In this document: positions 6,970 to 16,597 of the stretch, piece after piece | How the letters are laid out: each line of letters starts with the position of its first letter | How positions within the stretch are numbered: the first letter of the stretch is position 1 | Assembly: GCF_946481145.1 (NCBI RefSeq) | Contig: NZ_CAMLMJ010000022.1 | Span: 1 to 64,000, forward strand | Reading direction: 5' to 3' | Length of the DNA: 64,000 nucleotides | Source of the DNA: an uncultured Sediminibacterium sp. | GTDB lineage: Bacteria; Bacteroidota; Bacteroidia; Chitinophagales; Chitinophagaceae | Translations under genes and position numbers: made by a program | Notes under the pieces: generated by a model | Database searches by the model: none | The model's input: only the letters and a program-made list of their open reading frames with translations | What the model was told of the DNA's origin: nothing

Positions 6970-9195
6970 TTATGGATGATAGAGTTGCTGAATTTTCTTC
7001 CTGTTTCCAACGATCCATACAATATCATCCCATTCTAGCTGGGTAAAGGAAGATGGGTTCAGTATTCGTTCACCCTTGCGTTCAATACCCACAACAAGGC
7101 CATTTGTTTTTTCCCTGATCCCCGATTCGCGGATGGTTAATCCTTTTAAACGGGTATGCTCATCTACGACAATTTTTTCCAGTTCTACCAATTCTTTTTC
7201 ACCATCTACTTCTTCCGAAAAAGGCAGCATGATTTTTCCAAACTCAAGCATTTGCTGATCCGTTCCGATAACACCAATATTGTCGAAGGGGAAAATCTTC
7301 TCTGTTCTCGCCGGTGCGAACATCACTTTATTGCCCCTTTCTATAAAAGCCACATTGATACCAAAAGATTCCCGCCACTGTAATTCTTCCAGTGTTTTTC
7401 CAATATAACCTGCATGTGGACTAATCTTATAATGCGTAAGGTGAGCATCCCAGGGGGAGAGATGGCTCTGTGTTTTATTTTGTTCCAATAATTCTTTCTC
7501 ATGCAGGTTTTGCAGGAAACGATCTTCCAGTCGCTGGTAAAATTTTTGAAGTCTTTGCCGGAACAATAAACCAATTACAAGCATTACTAACAGTGTACCA
7601 GCAATGGTTATCCAAAAACCAAATAATTGTTTCAGTAAAAATCCAACAAGTATTACGGCGATGGCATTTCTTGCAACTTCAAGCATCACCAGTGGACCAT
7701 GACTATATTTTCTATCCAGCCATAAGGCGGCATAGGCACTTTTGCTCATTTTTTTCACCGTGAGTGCCCATATAAATGGTGCCATTGCTATTAAGCCAAG
7801 CAGTGCCGAAATTATTTTTACCGTTATAGGTTCGTCAATCAGTTTTAATAAGAAAGGCTGCAGAAAATAAGCCACCATCAATGAAAGGGCTATCATAATT
7901 ACACCATTCAGTATAATAATCTGTATATAAAAACGGAGAAGTCGTTTCCAGTTGCTTTCGCTTTCGATGATTTGAGAACTACTACTGTATTTTTCCAGGG
8001 CCGTGATCCATTTACCGGGCAATGCTTTTAATAAAAACTGGTACAGTGGTTCGGCCAGTTTAATGGTATAGGGGGTAGTAAAAGTTGTGATCACCGAAAC
8101 CCCAACTGCAATAGGATACAGATAAGAACTGGTAACATTCAGTGTAACCCCAAGGGTTGCGATAATAAAGGAAAACTCACCTATCTGCGACATGCTTGTA
8201 CCAGCCTGTACCGCCTGTTTGAGTGGCCGGCCAGCCAGTAAGGCGCCGATGGTTACGAAAATAATTTTACCTAACATTACTGCCAGTGTTAGCGCAAATA
8301 CGGGCAATGCATACTCAATTAAAATTTTCGGGTCAATCAGCATACCAACCGATACAAAAAATATGGCGCCGAATAAGTCTTTTACAGAAGTAATCAGGTG
8401 TTCTATTTTATGCGCCTGCGTGGTTTCTGCTAAAATAGAACCCATAATAAATGCCCCTAATGCTGCAGAAAAGCCAACCTGGTCGGCCAATACCACCATT
8501 CCTAAACAAAGTGCCAATGAAACTATGAGCAGGGTTTCACTGGAAAGCCATTTTTGCATCCTTTTGAAAAAAGTGGGCAATAAAAAAATACCCATCAGGA
8601 ACCATAAACAAAGGAAGAAAAGCAATTTACCAATCGATAAAAACATTTGGGTTCCTTCAAATTGCTTACTAACCGCTACCGTTGACAGTAATACCATTAG
8701 CAAGATGGCGACAAGATCCTCAATAACCAATACGCCTAATACCAGTCCGGTAAACTGCTTTGTTTTCAAGCCAAGTTCATCAAAAGCGCGGAATATAATA
8801 GTGGTAGAAGATATAGCAATTATACCACCGAGAAACATACTATCCATGGTTGACCATCCGAGTAATTGTCCCATGCCATAACCCAGCAACATCATACAAA
8901 GTAATTCTGTGATACCTGTAATAGCTGCGGAGCCGCCAACTTTAACCAGCTTCTTAAAACTGAATTCCAAACCAAGTGCGAATAATAAAAAGACCACGCC
9001 TATTTCTGCCCAAATCTTGATACCGTCTATATCACCAATGGTTGGAAATAATTTGAAATTAGGCCCTACTATTAAACCAGCAATGATATATCCAAGTACA
9101 ACTGGCTGCTTTATTTTTTTAAAAAAAAGGGTAATAACAGCCGCTGCACCGAGAATCAGTGCCAGATCTTTGATCAATACCGGTAAATGTGCCAT
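6970..9195 (-). CDS. CPA2 monovalent cation:proton antiporter with TrkA_C domains
   Basis: A 741-residue integral membrane protein of the KefB/CPA2 family. Residues 1-400 form a Na+/H+-exchanger domain of about a dozen helices, with typical GYIIAGLIVGP (35-45) and ALGLEFSF (73-80) segments. After two to three further TM helices (about 425-540), the cytoplasmic tail contains two RCK_C/TrkA_C-like modules, one near 590-660 and one near 670-741. No Rossmann RCK_N (NAD-binding) domain lies between them. It probably exports K+ or Na+ for protons under ligand control. No adjacent regulator is visible. Confidence 0.9.
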   Translation of the reverse strand: MAHLPVLIKDLALILGAAAVITLFFKKIKQPVVLGYIIAGLIVGPNFKLFPTIGDIDGIKIWAEIGVVFLLFALGLEFSFKKLVKVGGSAAITGITELLCMMLLGYGMGQLLGWSTMDSMFLGGIIAISSTTIIFRAFDELGLKTKQFTGLVLGVLVIEDLVAILLMVLLSTVAVSKQFEGTQMFLSIGKLLFFLCLWFLMGIFLLPTFFKRMQKWLSSETLLIVSLALCLGMVVLADQVGFSAALGAFIMGSILAETTQAHKIEHLITSVKDLFGAIFFVSVGMLIDPKILIEYALPVFALTLAVMLGKIIFVTIGALLAGRPLKQAVQAGTSMSQIGEFSFIIATLGVTLNVTSSYLYPIAVGVSVITTFTTPYTIKLAEPLYQFLLKALPGKWITALEKYSSSSQIIESESNWKRLLRFYIQIIILNGVIMIALSLMVAYFLQPFLLKLIDEPITVKIISALLGLIAMAPFIWALTVKKMSKSAYAALWLDRKYSHGPLVMLEVARNAIAVILVGFLLKQLFGFWITIAGTLLVMLVIGLLFRQRLQKFYQRLEDRFLQNLHEKELLEQNKTQSHLSPWDAHLTHYKISPHAGYIGKTLEELQWRESFGINVAFIERGNKVMFAPARTEKIFPFDNIGVIGTDQQMLEFGKIMLPFSEEVDGEKELVELEKIVVDEHTRLKGLTIRESGIREKTNGLVVGIERKGERILNPSSFTQLEWDDIVWIVGNRKKIQQLYHP

Positions 9196-9264
9196 AGTCC
9201 ATGCTTTAGAAACAAATATTAACCCCAGGGATTGGCGAGAATATACAAAAAAAAATGAAACCTG

Positions 9265-9729
9265 CTATGTCTTCAATAAATGTTCGAGTACAAAATGTAC
9301 TGCCGGACAAAAACTTGAATTTTTTAGGGTGATTGCGGGGCGTTTTATTAATACATCTTCATCTGTATAGGGAAACCTTTTACAGTCGGATGGACGATCT
9401 TCATAAATGCTGCAGTAATTATCTGATCCGAGAAAAGGACAGGGTTTAGTTTTGCTTACATAATCACCTTCAGTATCCAGTTCCAGGTAAGTGTCAATGA
9501 AAACACTTTCTTTTAAACGCAACAATTTACTGATGCGTTTAATGTCTGGGGTTTTAAATCTTGGTGAATAATTTTTACAGCAATTGGCACAGGTTAGGCA
9601 ATCTACTTCGGTAAACGCTTTTTCATGCAGATCAGGTAATTGCTTGAGTACTTTATTTTTATCTGCACGTTGCAGAAATTGCTTGTACTGTTTTTGGTGA
9701 TCAGCACTTAGTTTTTCCCATTGCTCCAT
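9265..9729 (-). CDS. YkgJ-family cysteine cluster protein
   Basis: A 154-residue protein with the cysteine pattern of the YkgJ/UPF0153 family: DCLTCANCC (43-51), KPCPFLGSDNYCSIY (about 95-109), RPSDCKRFPY and a final Cys in SSFCPAV. The cysteines are thought to bind a metal or iron-sulfur centre in this family; the biochemical role is unknown. A TATCTTTG box (9744-9751, minus) is a plausible -7 element just upstream. No functional partner is evident nearby. Confidence 0.82.
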   Translation of the reverse strand: MEQWEKLSADHQKQYKQFLQRADKNKVLKQLPDLHEKAFTEVDCLTCANCCKNYSPRFKTPDIKRISKLLRLKESVFIDTYLELDTEGDYVSKTKPCPFLGSDNYCSIYEDRPSDCKRFPYTDEDVLIKRPAITLKNSSFCPAVHFVLEHLLKT

Positions 9730-9772
9730 GCAAATAATTTATACAAAGATAATAGTATGGTTCTGACTCATC

Positions 9773-10570
9773 CTACCAGGTTAACAGAAAGTAAACCATG
9801 GTAACAATCATTACCAATGTCATTGTGAAAATCATTCCAAGGATATTTGCACCTGCTACCATGATAATTTCACCAAAACCTTTTAATTGCAGGAGCTTTG
9901 AATAGGCAATACTGGTATAAACAATCTGCACCACCAAATTACCTCCTACCAGTAAGAAAATCAAGTGCTGTGGTACTATATTCATTAAAGGAACAAAGGT
10001 AAGCGTGCTGATCAGTGAAAGAATACAGTTAAGTATCAGATAGGCAACCAGGTGTTCGGCGTATTTGAGTCTTTTCCCTTTAAATACCAGCCAGAAGCCA
10101 AGCGCCATTAAAGGGGCTGTTATAAAGGTCATAATATTGGTACGCTTCTCCATAAAACCATTTACTTTCTCTTGCATATCAACTATACGCTGGTATGTTG
10201 CTTTTTTAGCCGCTGTCTTTGCCGTTGCTAATTGTTGCTTAGTAACGTATTGGTTTTTTTGAAAAGGATGGAAAATTGAATTCATGAATACGGAAAAGCC
10301 AAGCACGATCAATAATAATGTGAAAGGATTAAAGTACTTTTTTCTCTTTCCTTCAACAATATATTCCTGTAAAACGACTCCTGGTCGGCATGCCAGTTCT
10401 TTCAGCAAGTGAAACGCACCTTTATCGGCATGTGTAAATGCGTGTAAGAGTTCATGCAGAATATGGGGGATAGTAAAACGGTGGATACTAACTTTTTGGC
10501 CACACTCCGGGCAAACTTTAAAATCGGGCATAAGGGTTTTGCCACAGTTAACACAATGCGTTGATTCCAT
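9773..10570 (-). CDS. DUF3667 membrane protein with N-terminal zinc ribbon
   Basis: A 265-residue protein. Residues about 6-24 form a treble-clef-like zinc ribbon (CVNCGKTLMPDFKVCPECG). A conserved helical stretch (HELLHAFTHADKGAFHLLKEL), the ARRPG-like CRPGVVLQEYIVEGKRKKYFNPF signature and four to five TM helices follow. This is the arrangement of DUF3667 proteins, common in Bacteroidota and of unknown function. An in-frame upstream ATG at 10693 would add 41 residues before the ribbon; the ATG at 10570, directly before the Cys motif, fits the family better. Confidence 0.78.
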   Translation of the reverse strand: MESTHCVNCGKTLMPDFKVCPECGQKVSIHRFTIPHILHELLHAFTHADKGAFHLLKELACRPGVVLQEYIVEGKRKKYFNPFTLLLIVLGFSVFMNSIFHPFQKNQYVTKQQLATAKTAAKKATYQRIVDMQEKVNGFMEKRTNIMTFITAPLMALGFWLVFKGKRLKYAEHLVAYLILNCILSLISTLTFVPLMNIVPQHLIFLLVGGNLVVQIVYTSIAYSKLLQLKGFGEIIMVAGANILGMIFTMTLVMIVTMVYFLLTW

Positions 10571-10663
10571 GTGCAATATTATGATTTTAAAAATATTGAA
10601 ATAATTTGATCCACAGCTTATTAACCGCTTAAACAAAAGATGATTTTTCACGTTGTGATAACT

Positions 10664-10671
10664 TACCTTTG
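10664..10671 (+). promoter_or_regulatory. Possible gcvP -7 promoter box
   Basis: TACCTTTG matches the TAnnTTTG element, about 60 bases before the gcvP start. No clean TTTG is seen at the -33 position. Confidence 0.4.
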
Positions 10672-10733
10672 CGGCGTTTAAAATCCCGGGCATTAAGCCG
10701 GATTTCTACTACCATATTAATCCTTTCCAGAAT

Positions 10734-13604
10734 ATGAATCTTTTTGAACAGCAATCTTCCGAGTTTCAAATGCGTCATATCGGACCCAATGAATCCGATA
10801 CACAAAACATGTTATCTGTTATTGGCGCCAATTCACTGGATGAACTGATCAGTAAAACAGTTCCTGACAGTATCCGTATTAAAAAGCCTTTGGGTATACC
10901 GGCGGCTATCAGTGAGTTCAAGTATTTAACTGAGTTAAAGAAGATTGCTTCCAAAAACAAGGTTTTCAAAAACTATATCGGTCAGGGTTATTATGGCACT
11001 ATCACGCCAAGTGTGATATTGAGGAATATTTTTGAAAATCCAGGATGGTATACCCAATACACGCCATACCAGGCTGAAATTTCTCAGGGCAGGTTGGAAA
11101 GTTTATTAAACTTCCAAACCATGGTTGCGGATTTAACTGGTCTGCCAATTTCAAATGCCTCCCTGCTTGATGAAGCCACCGCTGCTGCGGAAGCAATGGC
11201 GATGATTTTCCATCATGTGAATAAAACAGATGTAATCACCAAACCCAAATTATTTGTTGACCAGCATACTTTCCAGCAAACTATCGACGTATTGGTAACC
11301 CGTGCTGAGCCAATTGGCATTGAAGTAGTGGTAGGCGATTTCAATACTGCAGTTATTGATAACAGTTATTTTGGTGCATTGATTCAATACCCGAACAGTA
11401 TTGGTAATGCAACCAATTACCGTTCTTTTATTGATAAAGTGCATGCTGTGGAAGGATTTGTGATCATGGCCACCGATCTTTTAGCGCTTACCCTGTTAAC
11501 CCCTCCGGGTGAACTCGGTGCGGATGTTGCGATTGGCAGTGCACAACGTTTTGGTGTTCCAATGGGCTTCGGAGGCCCGCATGCTGCATTCTTCGCTACA
11601 AAAGATGATTTCAAAAGAGGTATTCCAGGCAGATTGATTGGTGTAAGTATTGATGCACAGGGTAATCGTGCACTTCGTATGGCTCTACAAACCAGGGAGC
11701 AGCACATTAAAAGAGAAAAAGCCACTTCTAATATATGTACGGCTCAGGCCTTACTGGCAAATATGGCCGCCATGTATGCTGTATTTCATGGTCCAGCAGG
11801 TTTGCAAAAAATAGCTACCCGTGTTCACTTACTTGCCAAAGCAATGTCGAACGGTCTGGCAAAAATGGGCATCAGTCAGGATAACAAAACCTATTTCGAT
11901 ACGCTTTCTGTTTCAGGAGTGGATCTTGAAGCTGTTAAAAAAGCAGCCGAAGCAGCTTCTTCTAATTTCTTCTATCAACAAAACAGCATCATCATCAGTC
12001 TGGATGAAACAACTTCTGTTGATGATGTAAATACTGTACTGGAAATTTTTGCAAAAGTAACCGGTAAAACATCGGTAACTGTTTCAGAAAAAGAACTTAC
12101 AGATACCCAATACCAGATTGAAAAAGAATTAATACGCAGCTCTGCCTACCTCACTCACCCGGTATTTAATACACACCGCAGTGAGAGTCAGATGATGCGC
12201 TATATTAAACAGTTGGAAAACAAGGATCTTTCCTTGAATACCAGCATGATTAGTTTAGGTAGCTGTACCATGAAACTGAATGCAGCAACCGAAATGATTC
12301 CGGTGAGCTGGCCTGAATTTGGCGGTTTACATCCATTCGCACCTGCTTCACAAACACAGGGTTATCAGCAAATCATTGGTGAGTTGAACGATTACCTCTG
12401 TAAGATTACCGGATTTACTGCTTGTAGTCTACAGCCAAACAGTGGTGCTCAGGGTGAGTATGCAGGATTGTTGACCATCCGCGCCTATCATGCAGCAAGA
12501 AATGAATCGCATAGAAATGTTGTACTTATTCCGATAAGTGCGCACGGAACAAACCCTGCAAGTGCTGTAATGGCTGGCTTTAAAGTTGTGGTAGTTAAGT
12601 GTGATGAAGCAGGTAATATTGATGTAGCCGATTTGAAAGCGAAAGCTGAGCAATATAAAGACAGCCTGGGTGCTTTAATGGTTACTTATCCATCTACCCA
12701 TGGTGTGTTTGAAGAAACCATCAAGGATATTTGTCAAATCATTCACGATAATGGTGGACTTGTTTACATGGACGGTGCAAATATGAATGCTCAGGTTGGT
12801 TTAACAAGTCCGGGTATGATTGGTGCCGATGTTTGTCACCTTAACCTGCATAAAACATTTGCTATTCCGCACGGTGGTGGCGGTCCAGGCATGGGCCCTA
12901 TTTGTGTAAATGATAAACTGGCGCCTTACTTACCTGGACATACAGCTTTAGGTAATGCTACGCTGGCTGTAAGTGCCGCACAGTATGGTTCGGCAAGTAT
13001 TTTGTTGATCAGTTATGGTTATATTAAAATGCTTGGTGAAACAGGCATCAGACAATCAACAGAGTATGCGATCCTGAATGCGAATTACATGAAAGCGCGT
13101 TTAGAGAAATACTATAAAATACTTTATACAGGAAGCAATGGCACATGTGCGCATGAGTTTATTGTTGATTTACGTCCATTTAAGCAGAGTGTTGGTATTG
13201 AGGCGGAAGATGTTGCTAAACGTTTGATTGATTATGGTTTTCATGCTCCTACCATGAGTTTCCCTGTACCGGGTACGATTATGATAGAGCCAACTGAAAG
13301 TGAAGATAAAGGTGAATTAGATCGTTTCTGTGATGCTTTGATTTCAATATTTGAAGAAATCAAAGCGATTGAGGAAGGCAAGGCGGACAAAACAGATAAC
13401 CCATTAAAGAATGCGCCGCATACACAGGCAGTTGTTTGTGCCGATGAATGGAATCATGCATATAGCAGGCAGCAAGCGGCGTTTCCGCTTTATTATGTTA
13501 CACAGCAAAAATTCTGGCCAAGTGTTGCGCGGGTAAATAATACACATGGTGATAGAAATTTGATTTGTACTTGCGAACCAGTTTCTTCTTATGTGACTGA
13601 ATAA
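10734..13604 (+). CDS. gcvP: Glycine dehydrogenase (aminomethyl-transferring), P-protein
   Basis: The pyridoxal-phosphate P-protein of the glycine cleavage system decarboxylates glycine and passes the aminomethyl group to lipoyl-GcvH. At 956 residues it is the single-chain form, with the two halves (about 1-450 and 460-956) that are separate subunits in some bacteria. The Schiff-base lysine is Lys707 in [28 protein letters not shown] (508-517) is also typical. gcvT and gcvH are not nearby. A TACCTTTG box at 10664 and a hairpin terminator after the stop suggest a single-gene transcript. Confidence 0.96.
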   Translation: MNLFEQQSSEFQMRHIGPNESDTQNMLSVIGANSLDELISKTVPDSIRIKKPLGIPAAISEFKYLTELKKIASKNKVFKNYIGQGYYGTITPSVILRNIFENPGWYTQYTPYQAEISQGRLESLLNFQTMVADLTGLPISNASLLDEATAAAEAMAMIFHHVNKTDVITKPKLFVDQHTFQQTIDVLVTRAEPIGIEVVVGDFNTAVIDNSYFGALIQYPNSIGNATNYRSFIDKVHAVEGFVIMATDLLALTLLTPPGELGADVAIGSAQRFGVPMGFGGPHAAFFATKDDFKRGIPGRLIGVSIDAQGNRALRMALQTREQHIKREKATSNICTAQALLANMAAMYAVFHGPAGLQKIATRVHLLAKAMSNGLAKMGISQDNKTYFDTLSVSGVDLEAVKKAAEAASSNFFYQQNSIIISLDETTSVDDVNTVLEIFAKVTGKTSVTVSEKELTDTQYQIEKELIRSSAYLTHPVFNTHRSESQMMRYIKQLENKDLSLNTSMISLGSCTMKLNAATEMIPVSWPEFGGLHPFAPASQTQGYQQIIGELNDYLCKITGFTACSLQPNSGAQGEYAGLLTIRAYHAARNESHRNVVLIPISAHGTNPASAVMAGFKVVVVKCDEAGNIDVADLKAKAEQYKDSLGALMVTYPSTHGVFEETIKDICQIIHDNGGLVYMDGANMNAQVGLTSPGMIGADVCHLNLHKTFAIPHGGGGPGMGPICVNDKLAPYLPGHTALGNATLAVSAAQYGSASILLISYGYIKMLGETGIRQSTEYAILNANYMKARLEKYYKILYTGSNGTCAHEFIVDLRPFKQSVGIEAEDVAKRLIDYGFHAPTMSFPVPGTIMIEPTESEDKGELDRFCDALISIFEEIKAIEEGKADKTDNPLKNAPHTQAVVCADEWNHAYSRQQAAFPLYYVTQQKFWPSVARVNNTHGDRNLICTCEPVSSYVTE

Positions 13605-13625
13605 TATAGCAAACTAGTTGAAAAG

Positions 13626-13661
13626 AAAAGGCTTCCCGAACTGGGAAGCCTTTTCTTTTTT
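13626..13661 (+). terminator. Terminator of gcvP, likely bidirectional
   Basis: A 12-bp stem AAAAGGCTTCCC/GGGAAGCCTTTT with a 5-base loop is followed by TCTTTTTT and preceded by A-rich sequence. It lies between convergent gcvP and the HTH gene, so it may serve both. Confidence 0.9.
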
Positions 13662-13695
13662 GGGTTGAAATATGGGGCTTAATTAAATGGTTAAA

Positions 13696-14094
13696 TCATT
13701 CCAGTTGTTTTAACTGGTTTTCCAGTATGTTGATTAGTTTTTGTTTATCCTGCAGGGCAGACTCCATATTGCTGATTTGTTGTTTCAGGAGTGGCACTAT
13801 TTCCTGTACAACCAATCCGTATGAGGAAGACTCCTCCTCTACTGTACTAAATGTTTTTGTAATTAACCCGCGGTAGTTTGTAGTGATCATATCACCTTCA
13901 CCGGAAATTAGCCAGGTAATATTTAATTCAGGAAAACGCTTTTCAATTTTCCGCAGAATATTTCCTCCAAAAGAGCCGTTATTCTTGCGTTGTTTGCCTA
14001 AATATCCATTTGATATACCACATTCCATTTCAACCCATCGGGGTCGGATCTTTTTAAATGCCATGAACTGGTAGAATCTTTCAGGTACTGTCAT
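13696..14094 (-). CDS. Small HTH regulator with C-terminal coiled coil
   Basis: A 132-residue protein. Residues 1-70 resemble the N-terminal helix-turn-helix of phage-repressor-like regulators: the pattern ISNGYLGKQRKNNGSFGG suggests the recognition helix region, and NITWLISGEGDM matches the WLLTGEG-type end of such domains. Residues about 90-132 are predicted coiled coil (EIVPLLKQQISNMESALQDK region) and may dimerise it. No peptidase S24 domain is present, so it is not a LexA/CI-type self-cleaving repressor. It diverges from the small unknown gene at 14354, a possible target. Confidence 0.6.
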   Translation of the reverse strand: MTVPERFYQFMAFKKIRPRWVEMECGISNGYLGKQRKNNGSFGGNILRKIEKRFPELNITWLISGEGDMITTNYRGLITKTFSTVEEESSSYGLVVQEIVPLLKQQISNMESALQDKQKLINILENQLKQLE

Positions 14095-14353
14095 GTGTAT
14101 AATTGTTTAGAAAATGAACGAATACGAATAGAATACCATAGAAAAAACAACTGTATTTTTGTGGTACTCATTCCTTACGAAGAAAATGATAAACAATAGA
14201 TACTGCAATACGTATTTATACCTGATTTGTCCTGTTACAAACCGCAGAAACACCCCAATACAGGCCAATAGCTAGCAATTTAAGATTTCGTAAGTATTAT
14301 ATCTGCCGCAACGCTTCGCGTTAGAAGTATTGAAAGATTTCTAAACAAAACTT

Positions 14354-14665
14354 ATGGAACAAGCATTCTATCATCAGAGCGCCAATTTTTCTGAATTACC
14401 ACAAGATGAACCTATTGATCCACAACAGGTATTAACAGAGTTATTTGATTTTGCACATTTACCGGAACTAAAATCGGTATTATGGGAATGGCTGAAAGCC
14501 ACTGTTTCTGGTAGTTATAATAAAACAATGAAAACAAGTGAGCGCGAAAACATTTTAGTGCTTTATGAACATTTGCAAAAATTACTGGAAGCAAGTCATA
14601 TTATTTACCAGGAACAACAGAAACTGAATGCTTTCAGAAAGGATATACAAAGACATATTTTTTGA
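14354..14665 (+). CDS. Hypothetical protein, 103 residues
   Basis: Not recognised. It is a mostly helical, soluble 103-residue protein without signal peptide or Cys motif. The middle (ELKSVLWEWLKATVSGSY) and the C-terminal half (helical, ending KDIQRHIF) look amphipathic. It is divergent from the HTH gene across a 259-base gap that holds only an AT-rich spacer and a short CGCAACGCTTCGCGTT-like inverted motif. Its start ATG is the first in frame. No function is proposed. Confidence 0.55.
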   Translation: MEQAFYHQSANFSELPQDEPIDPQQVLTELFDFAHLPELKSVLWEWLKATVSGSYNKTMKTSERENILVLYEHLQKLLEASHIIYQEQQKLNAFRKDIQRHIF

Positions 14666-14761
14666 AGGCCCTCAACTCACATATTCATGTGATAAAATTT
14701 CTAACTAGTTGTAATTCAACACTTGTCGATGATACAATCGGTCAAATGAAATCATGAGTGG

Positions 14762-14793
14762 TTTGCAATAGCGTAACCATGGTTATAGTTTTG
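14762..14793 (+). promoter_or_regulatory. Promoter of the secreted-paralogue operon
   Basis: TTTG (14762-14765), a 20-base spacer and TAGTTTTG (14786-14793) match the Bacteroidota promoter consensus. The start codon at 14812 follows 18 bases later. The match also argues for the 14812 start over the upstream in-frame ATG at 14758, which would lie ahead of the promoter. Confidence 0.68.
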
Positions 14794-14811
14794 CTTCCTG
14801 AAAATAACAAC

Positions 14812-15612
14812 ATGAAACAAATACTATTATCTGTACTGTTGCTTTGCATATCGCTGGCATTTCAACAGGAAGTAAATGCACAGGGTTTTTTAAAAAAATT
14901 GAAAGACAAAGTTGAAAAGAAAGCGGAGGAAGCAATTGATAAAAAGATTGCCGACAAAACAGGTGGTTCAACAAATAACGGCGGCAGTAACAATACTGTT
15001 AACCAATCTACATCTAAAAACGGAAAGCCTGTAAATAATACTGGTGAAGGGTTAAAAAACACCACCCCACCGGATGTATTACAGCAGATAACAGATGCAG
15101 ATCTGGCATTTAATAAACAACAATACGGCGAAGCCCGTTTTTCTATACAACAGGCTTTACTTGGTGTTGAATTGCAAATAGGCAAACAATTGTTGCAGTC
15201 ACTCCCTGAATCAGTTGCCGGATTACCAAAAGACTCTTCGGAAGACAGGGTTATGAGTACACGTTATGGCTGGGCCAATCTTACCATCCAAAGGGTTTAC
15301 CAGAAAGATGATCAGCAACTTTCGATGCTGGTAGGAAATAATGCTATGTATGCCGGTATGCTTGATATGTATTTTGGCTTCGCTGCTACACAATCGAACG
15401 GCGAAACACAAAATACCAAACAAATCAGGATCAAAAACAATAAAGCCATTATTCAGTTTGATGCAAGAGAGGGCTATACCGTATTAATGCAATTAGGTAC
15501 ATCCGGAATGGTTACCTGGAAAGGCATCAACTTCGCTACTGAAAAAGATATGATGGATGCCGTGCAACAATTCGATATAGATGCTATTAAAAAAACAATG
15601 GGAGAACAATAA
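14812..15612 (+). CDS. Secreted protein of unknown function, paralogue 1
   Basis: Not recognised. The 266-residue product starts with a signal peptide (cleavage near VNAQ, residue 24), followed by a basic amphipathic helix (FLKKLKDKVEKKAEEAIDKK), a Gly/Asn/Ser-rich linker (about 50-85) and a C-terminal domain (about 90-266). That domain is clearly homologous to almost all of the next gene's product: both share a GE-x3-A-x-F helix, an IGK-x2-L motif and an LP-x-S segment. It is probably periplasmic or surface-bound. The next gene follows after 13 bases, so the two form an operon. Confidence 0.75.
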   Translation: MKQILLSVLLLCISLAFQQEVNAQGFLKKLKDKVEKKAEEAIDKKIADKTGGSTNNGGSNNTVNQSTSKNGKPVNNTGEGLKNTTPPDVLQQITDADLAFNKQQYGEARFSIQQALLGVELQIGKQLLQSLPESVAGLPKDSSEDRVMSTRYGWANLTIQRVYQKDDQQLSMLVGNNAMYAGMLDMYFGFAATQSNGETQNTKQIRIKNNKAIIQFDAREGYTVLMQLGTSGMVTWKGINFATEKDMMDAVQQFDIDAIKKTMGEQ

Positions 15613-15625
15613 TCAACTTATTACC

Positions 15626-16216
15626 ATGAAAAAAACATTTATCATCCTGACCACTACACTCATTTGCAGTTTTACTATGGCACAGGATTTCAAAAAAAAT
15701 ATCACCACTGCTCAAAACAGTTATAAAGCCGGTGAATTACAAGATGCTCATTTCGCTTTATTACAAATGATGCAAGACCTCGACATAACCATTGGCAAAG
15801 AAGTATTAAAACTGTTTCCTGCTTCTATGGATAGCTTACAGGCCGTTCCTAAAGAAGAAAGTGTATTTGGCAGTAACCAGCTTGCCGGTGTTACTATTGA
15901 AAAGAAATATGGGTTGTACGCCAAAAAGGGAGAACTAAGTATTGTTATCAATTCGCCGCTGCTTAATACCATCAATACCTATATCAATTCACCACTAATG
16001 GCCGGTTTTAGCAGCGACCCTAACACTAAAATTGTAAAAGTAGGTAACTACAAAGCAAAGCTCATTAAAGAAAACGACGAACAAAACAACTATGCCCTGG
16101 AAATTCCATTGAGCAACGCTTTACTTACCCTAAAAATTACCAATAGTTCCGAAAATGAACTGCTCTCTATGGCTTCAACTATCCCAATTGCTAAAATGGC
16201 AAGTTTGGTGCAGTAG
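15626..16216 (+). CDS. Secreted protein of unknown function, paralogue 2
   Basis: A 196-residue paralogue of the preceding gene's C-terminal domain. It has a signal peptide ending near residue 20 (SFTMAQ) and then the shared domain: AGELQDAHFALLQMM, IGKEVLKLFPASMDSL and an LSIVINSPLL strand. It lacks the basic helix and Gly/Asn linker of paralogue 1. The ATG at 15626 is chosen because it begins the signal peptide; the longer frame starts inside the upstream gene. The arrangement indicates tandem duplication. I do not recognise the domain. Confidence 0.75.
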   Translation: MKKTFIILTTTLICSFTMAQDFKKNITTAQNSYKAGELQDAHFALLQMMQDLDITIGKEVLKLFPASMDSLQAVPKEESVFGSNQLAGVTIEKKYGLYAKKGELSIVINSPLLNTINTYINSPLMAGFSSDPNTKIVKVGNYKAKLIKENDEQNNYALEIPLSNALLTLKITNSSENELLSMASTIPIAKMASLVQ

Positions 16217-16250
16217 GTTATTGAGCCATAAAATAGGAGCTGCAAGTCTC

Positions 16251-16340
16251 GCATTAGATGGAACGCAGATCTTCATGATTTTCAAGATTTATCATGATAA
16301 ATCTTGAAAATCATGAAGATCCGTGTTCTATTAATAGCAG
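16251..16340 (+). repeat. ~90-bp palindromic repeat, copy B
   Basis: Core palindrome 16261-16328 (68 bases), flanked by GCATTAGATG on the left and TATTAATAGCAG on the right. It lies 34 bases after the second secreted paralogue and could terminate its operon. Confidence 0.9.
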
Positions 16341-16560
16341 ATAGTGCATTTACACCAACCAAATATTTCCTTAAGCAACTCACTTTAAATTTTCTCCCAC
16401 CTTTAATTCCATTAAAAGCAGAAAGCTTAGAATAAGCATCAATCAAGGCTTGTAGCTTGCGGCCTGCAGCTTGCAGCCAATTTTCCCCGGACAGCAACGG
16501 CTAGCAGCTCTTCTCTCTCGGCAAACAGCTTTTTTTACCCGGTATAAGGCTTTCATCTCA
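16341..16560. other. Intergenic spacer with CTGCAGCTTGCAGCC motifs
   Basis: No gene is seen in this spacer. Positions 16446-16530 hold short repeated motifs (GGCCTGCAGCTTGCAGCC, AGCAACGGCTAGCAGCTC) that recur at 38744-38761, followed by a T-rich run. These look like neutral dispersed repeats. Confidence 0.5.
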
Positions 16561-16581
16561 AAAGCTTTAATGGTATATTTA
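16551..16581 (+). promoter_or_regulatory. Probable promoter of the dienelactone hydrolase gene
   Basis: TTTC (16551-16554), a 19-base spacer and TATATTTA (16574-16581) match the TTTG-N19-TAnnTTTG pattern with one mismatch in each box, ending 16 bases before the start codon. Confidence 0.5.
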
Positions 16582-16597
16582 TACAAAACACTACTGT

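Noticed and set aside
8192..8881. 229-codon plus-strand frame opposite the antiporter gene
   Set aside because: It is antisense to a well-conserved membrane protein, and its codon and residue composition (Ser/Ile/Asn-rich) does not look like a real protein.
16282..16497. 71-codon minus-strand frame across copy B of the palindromic repeat
   Set aside because: It reads through repeat sequence and shows no protein family features.
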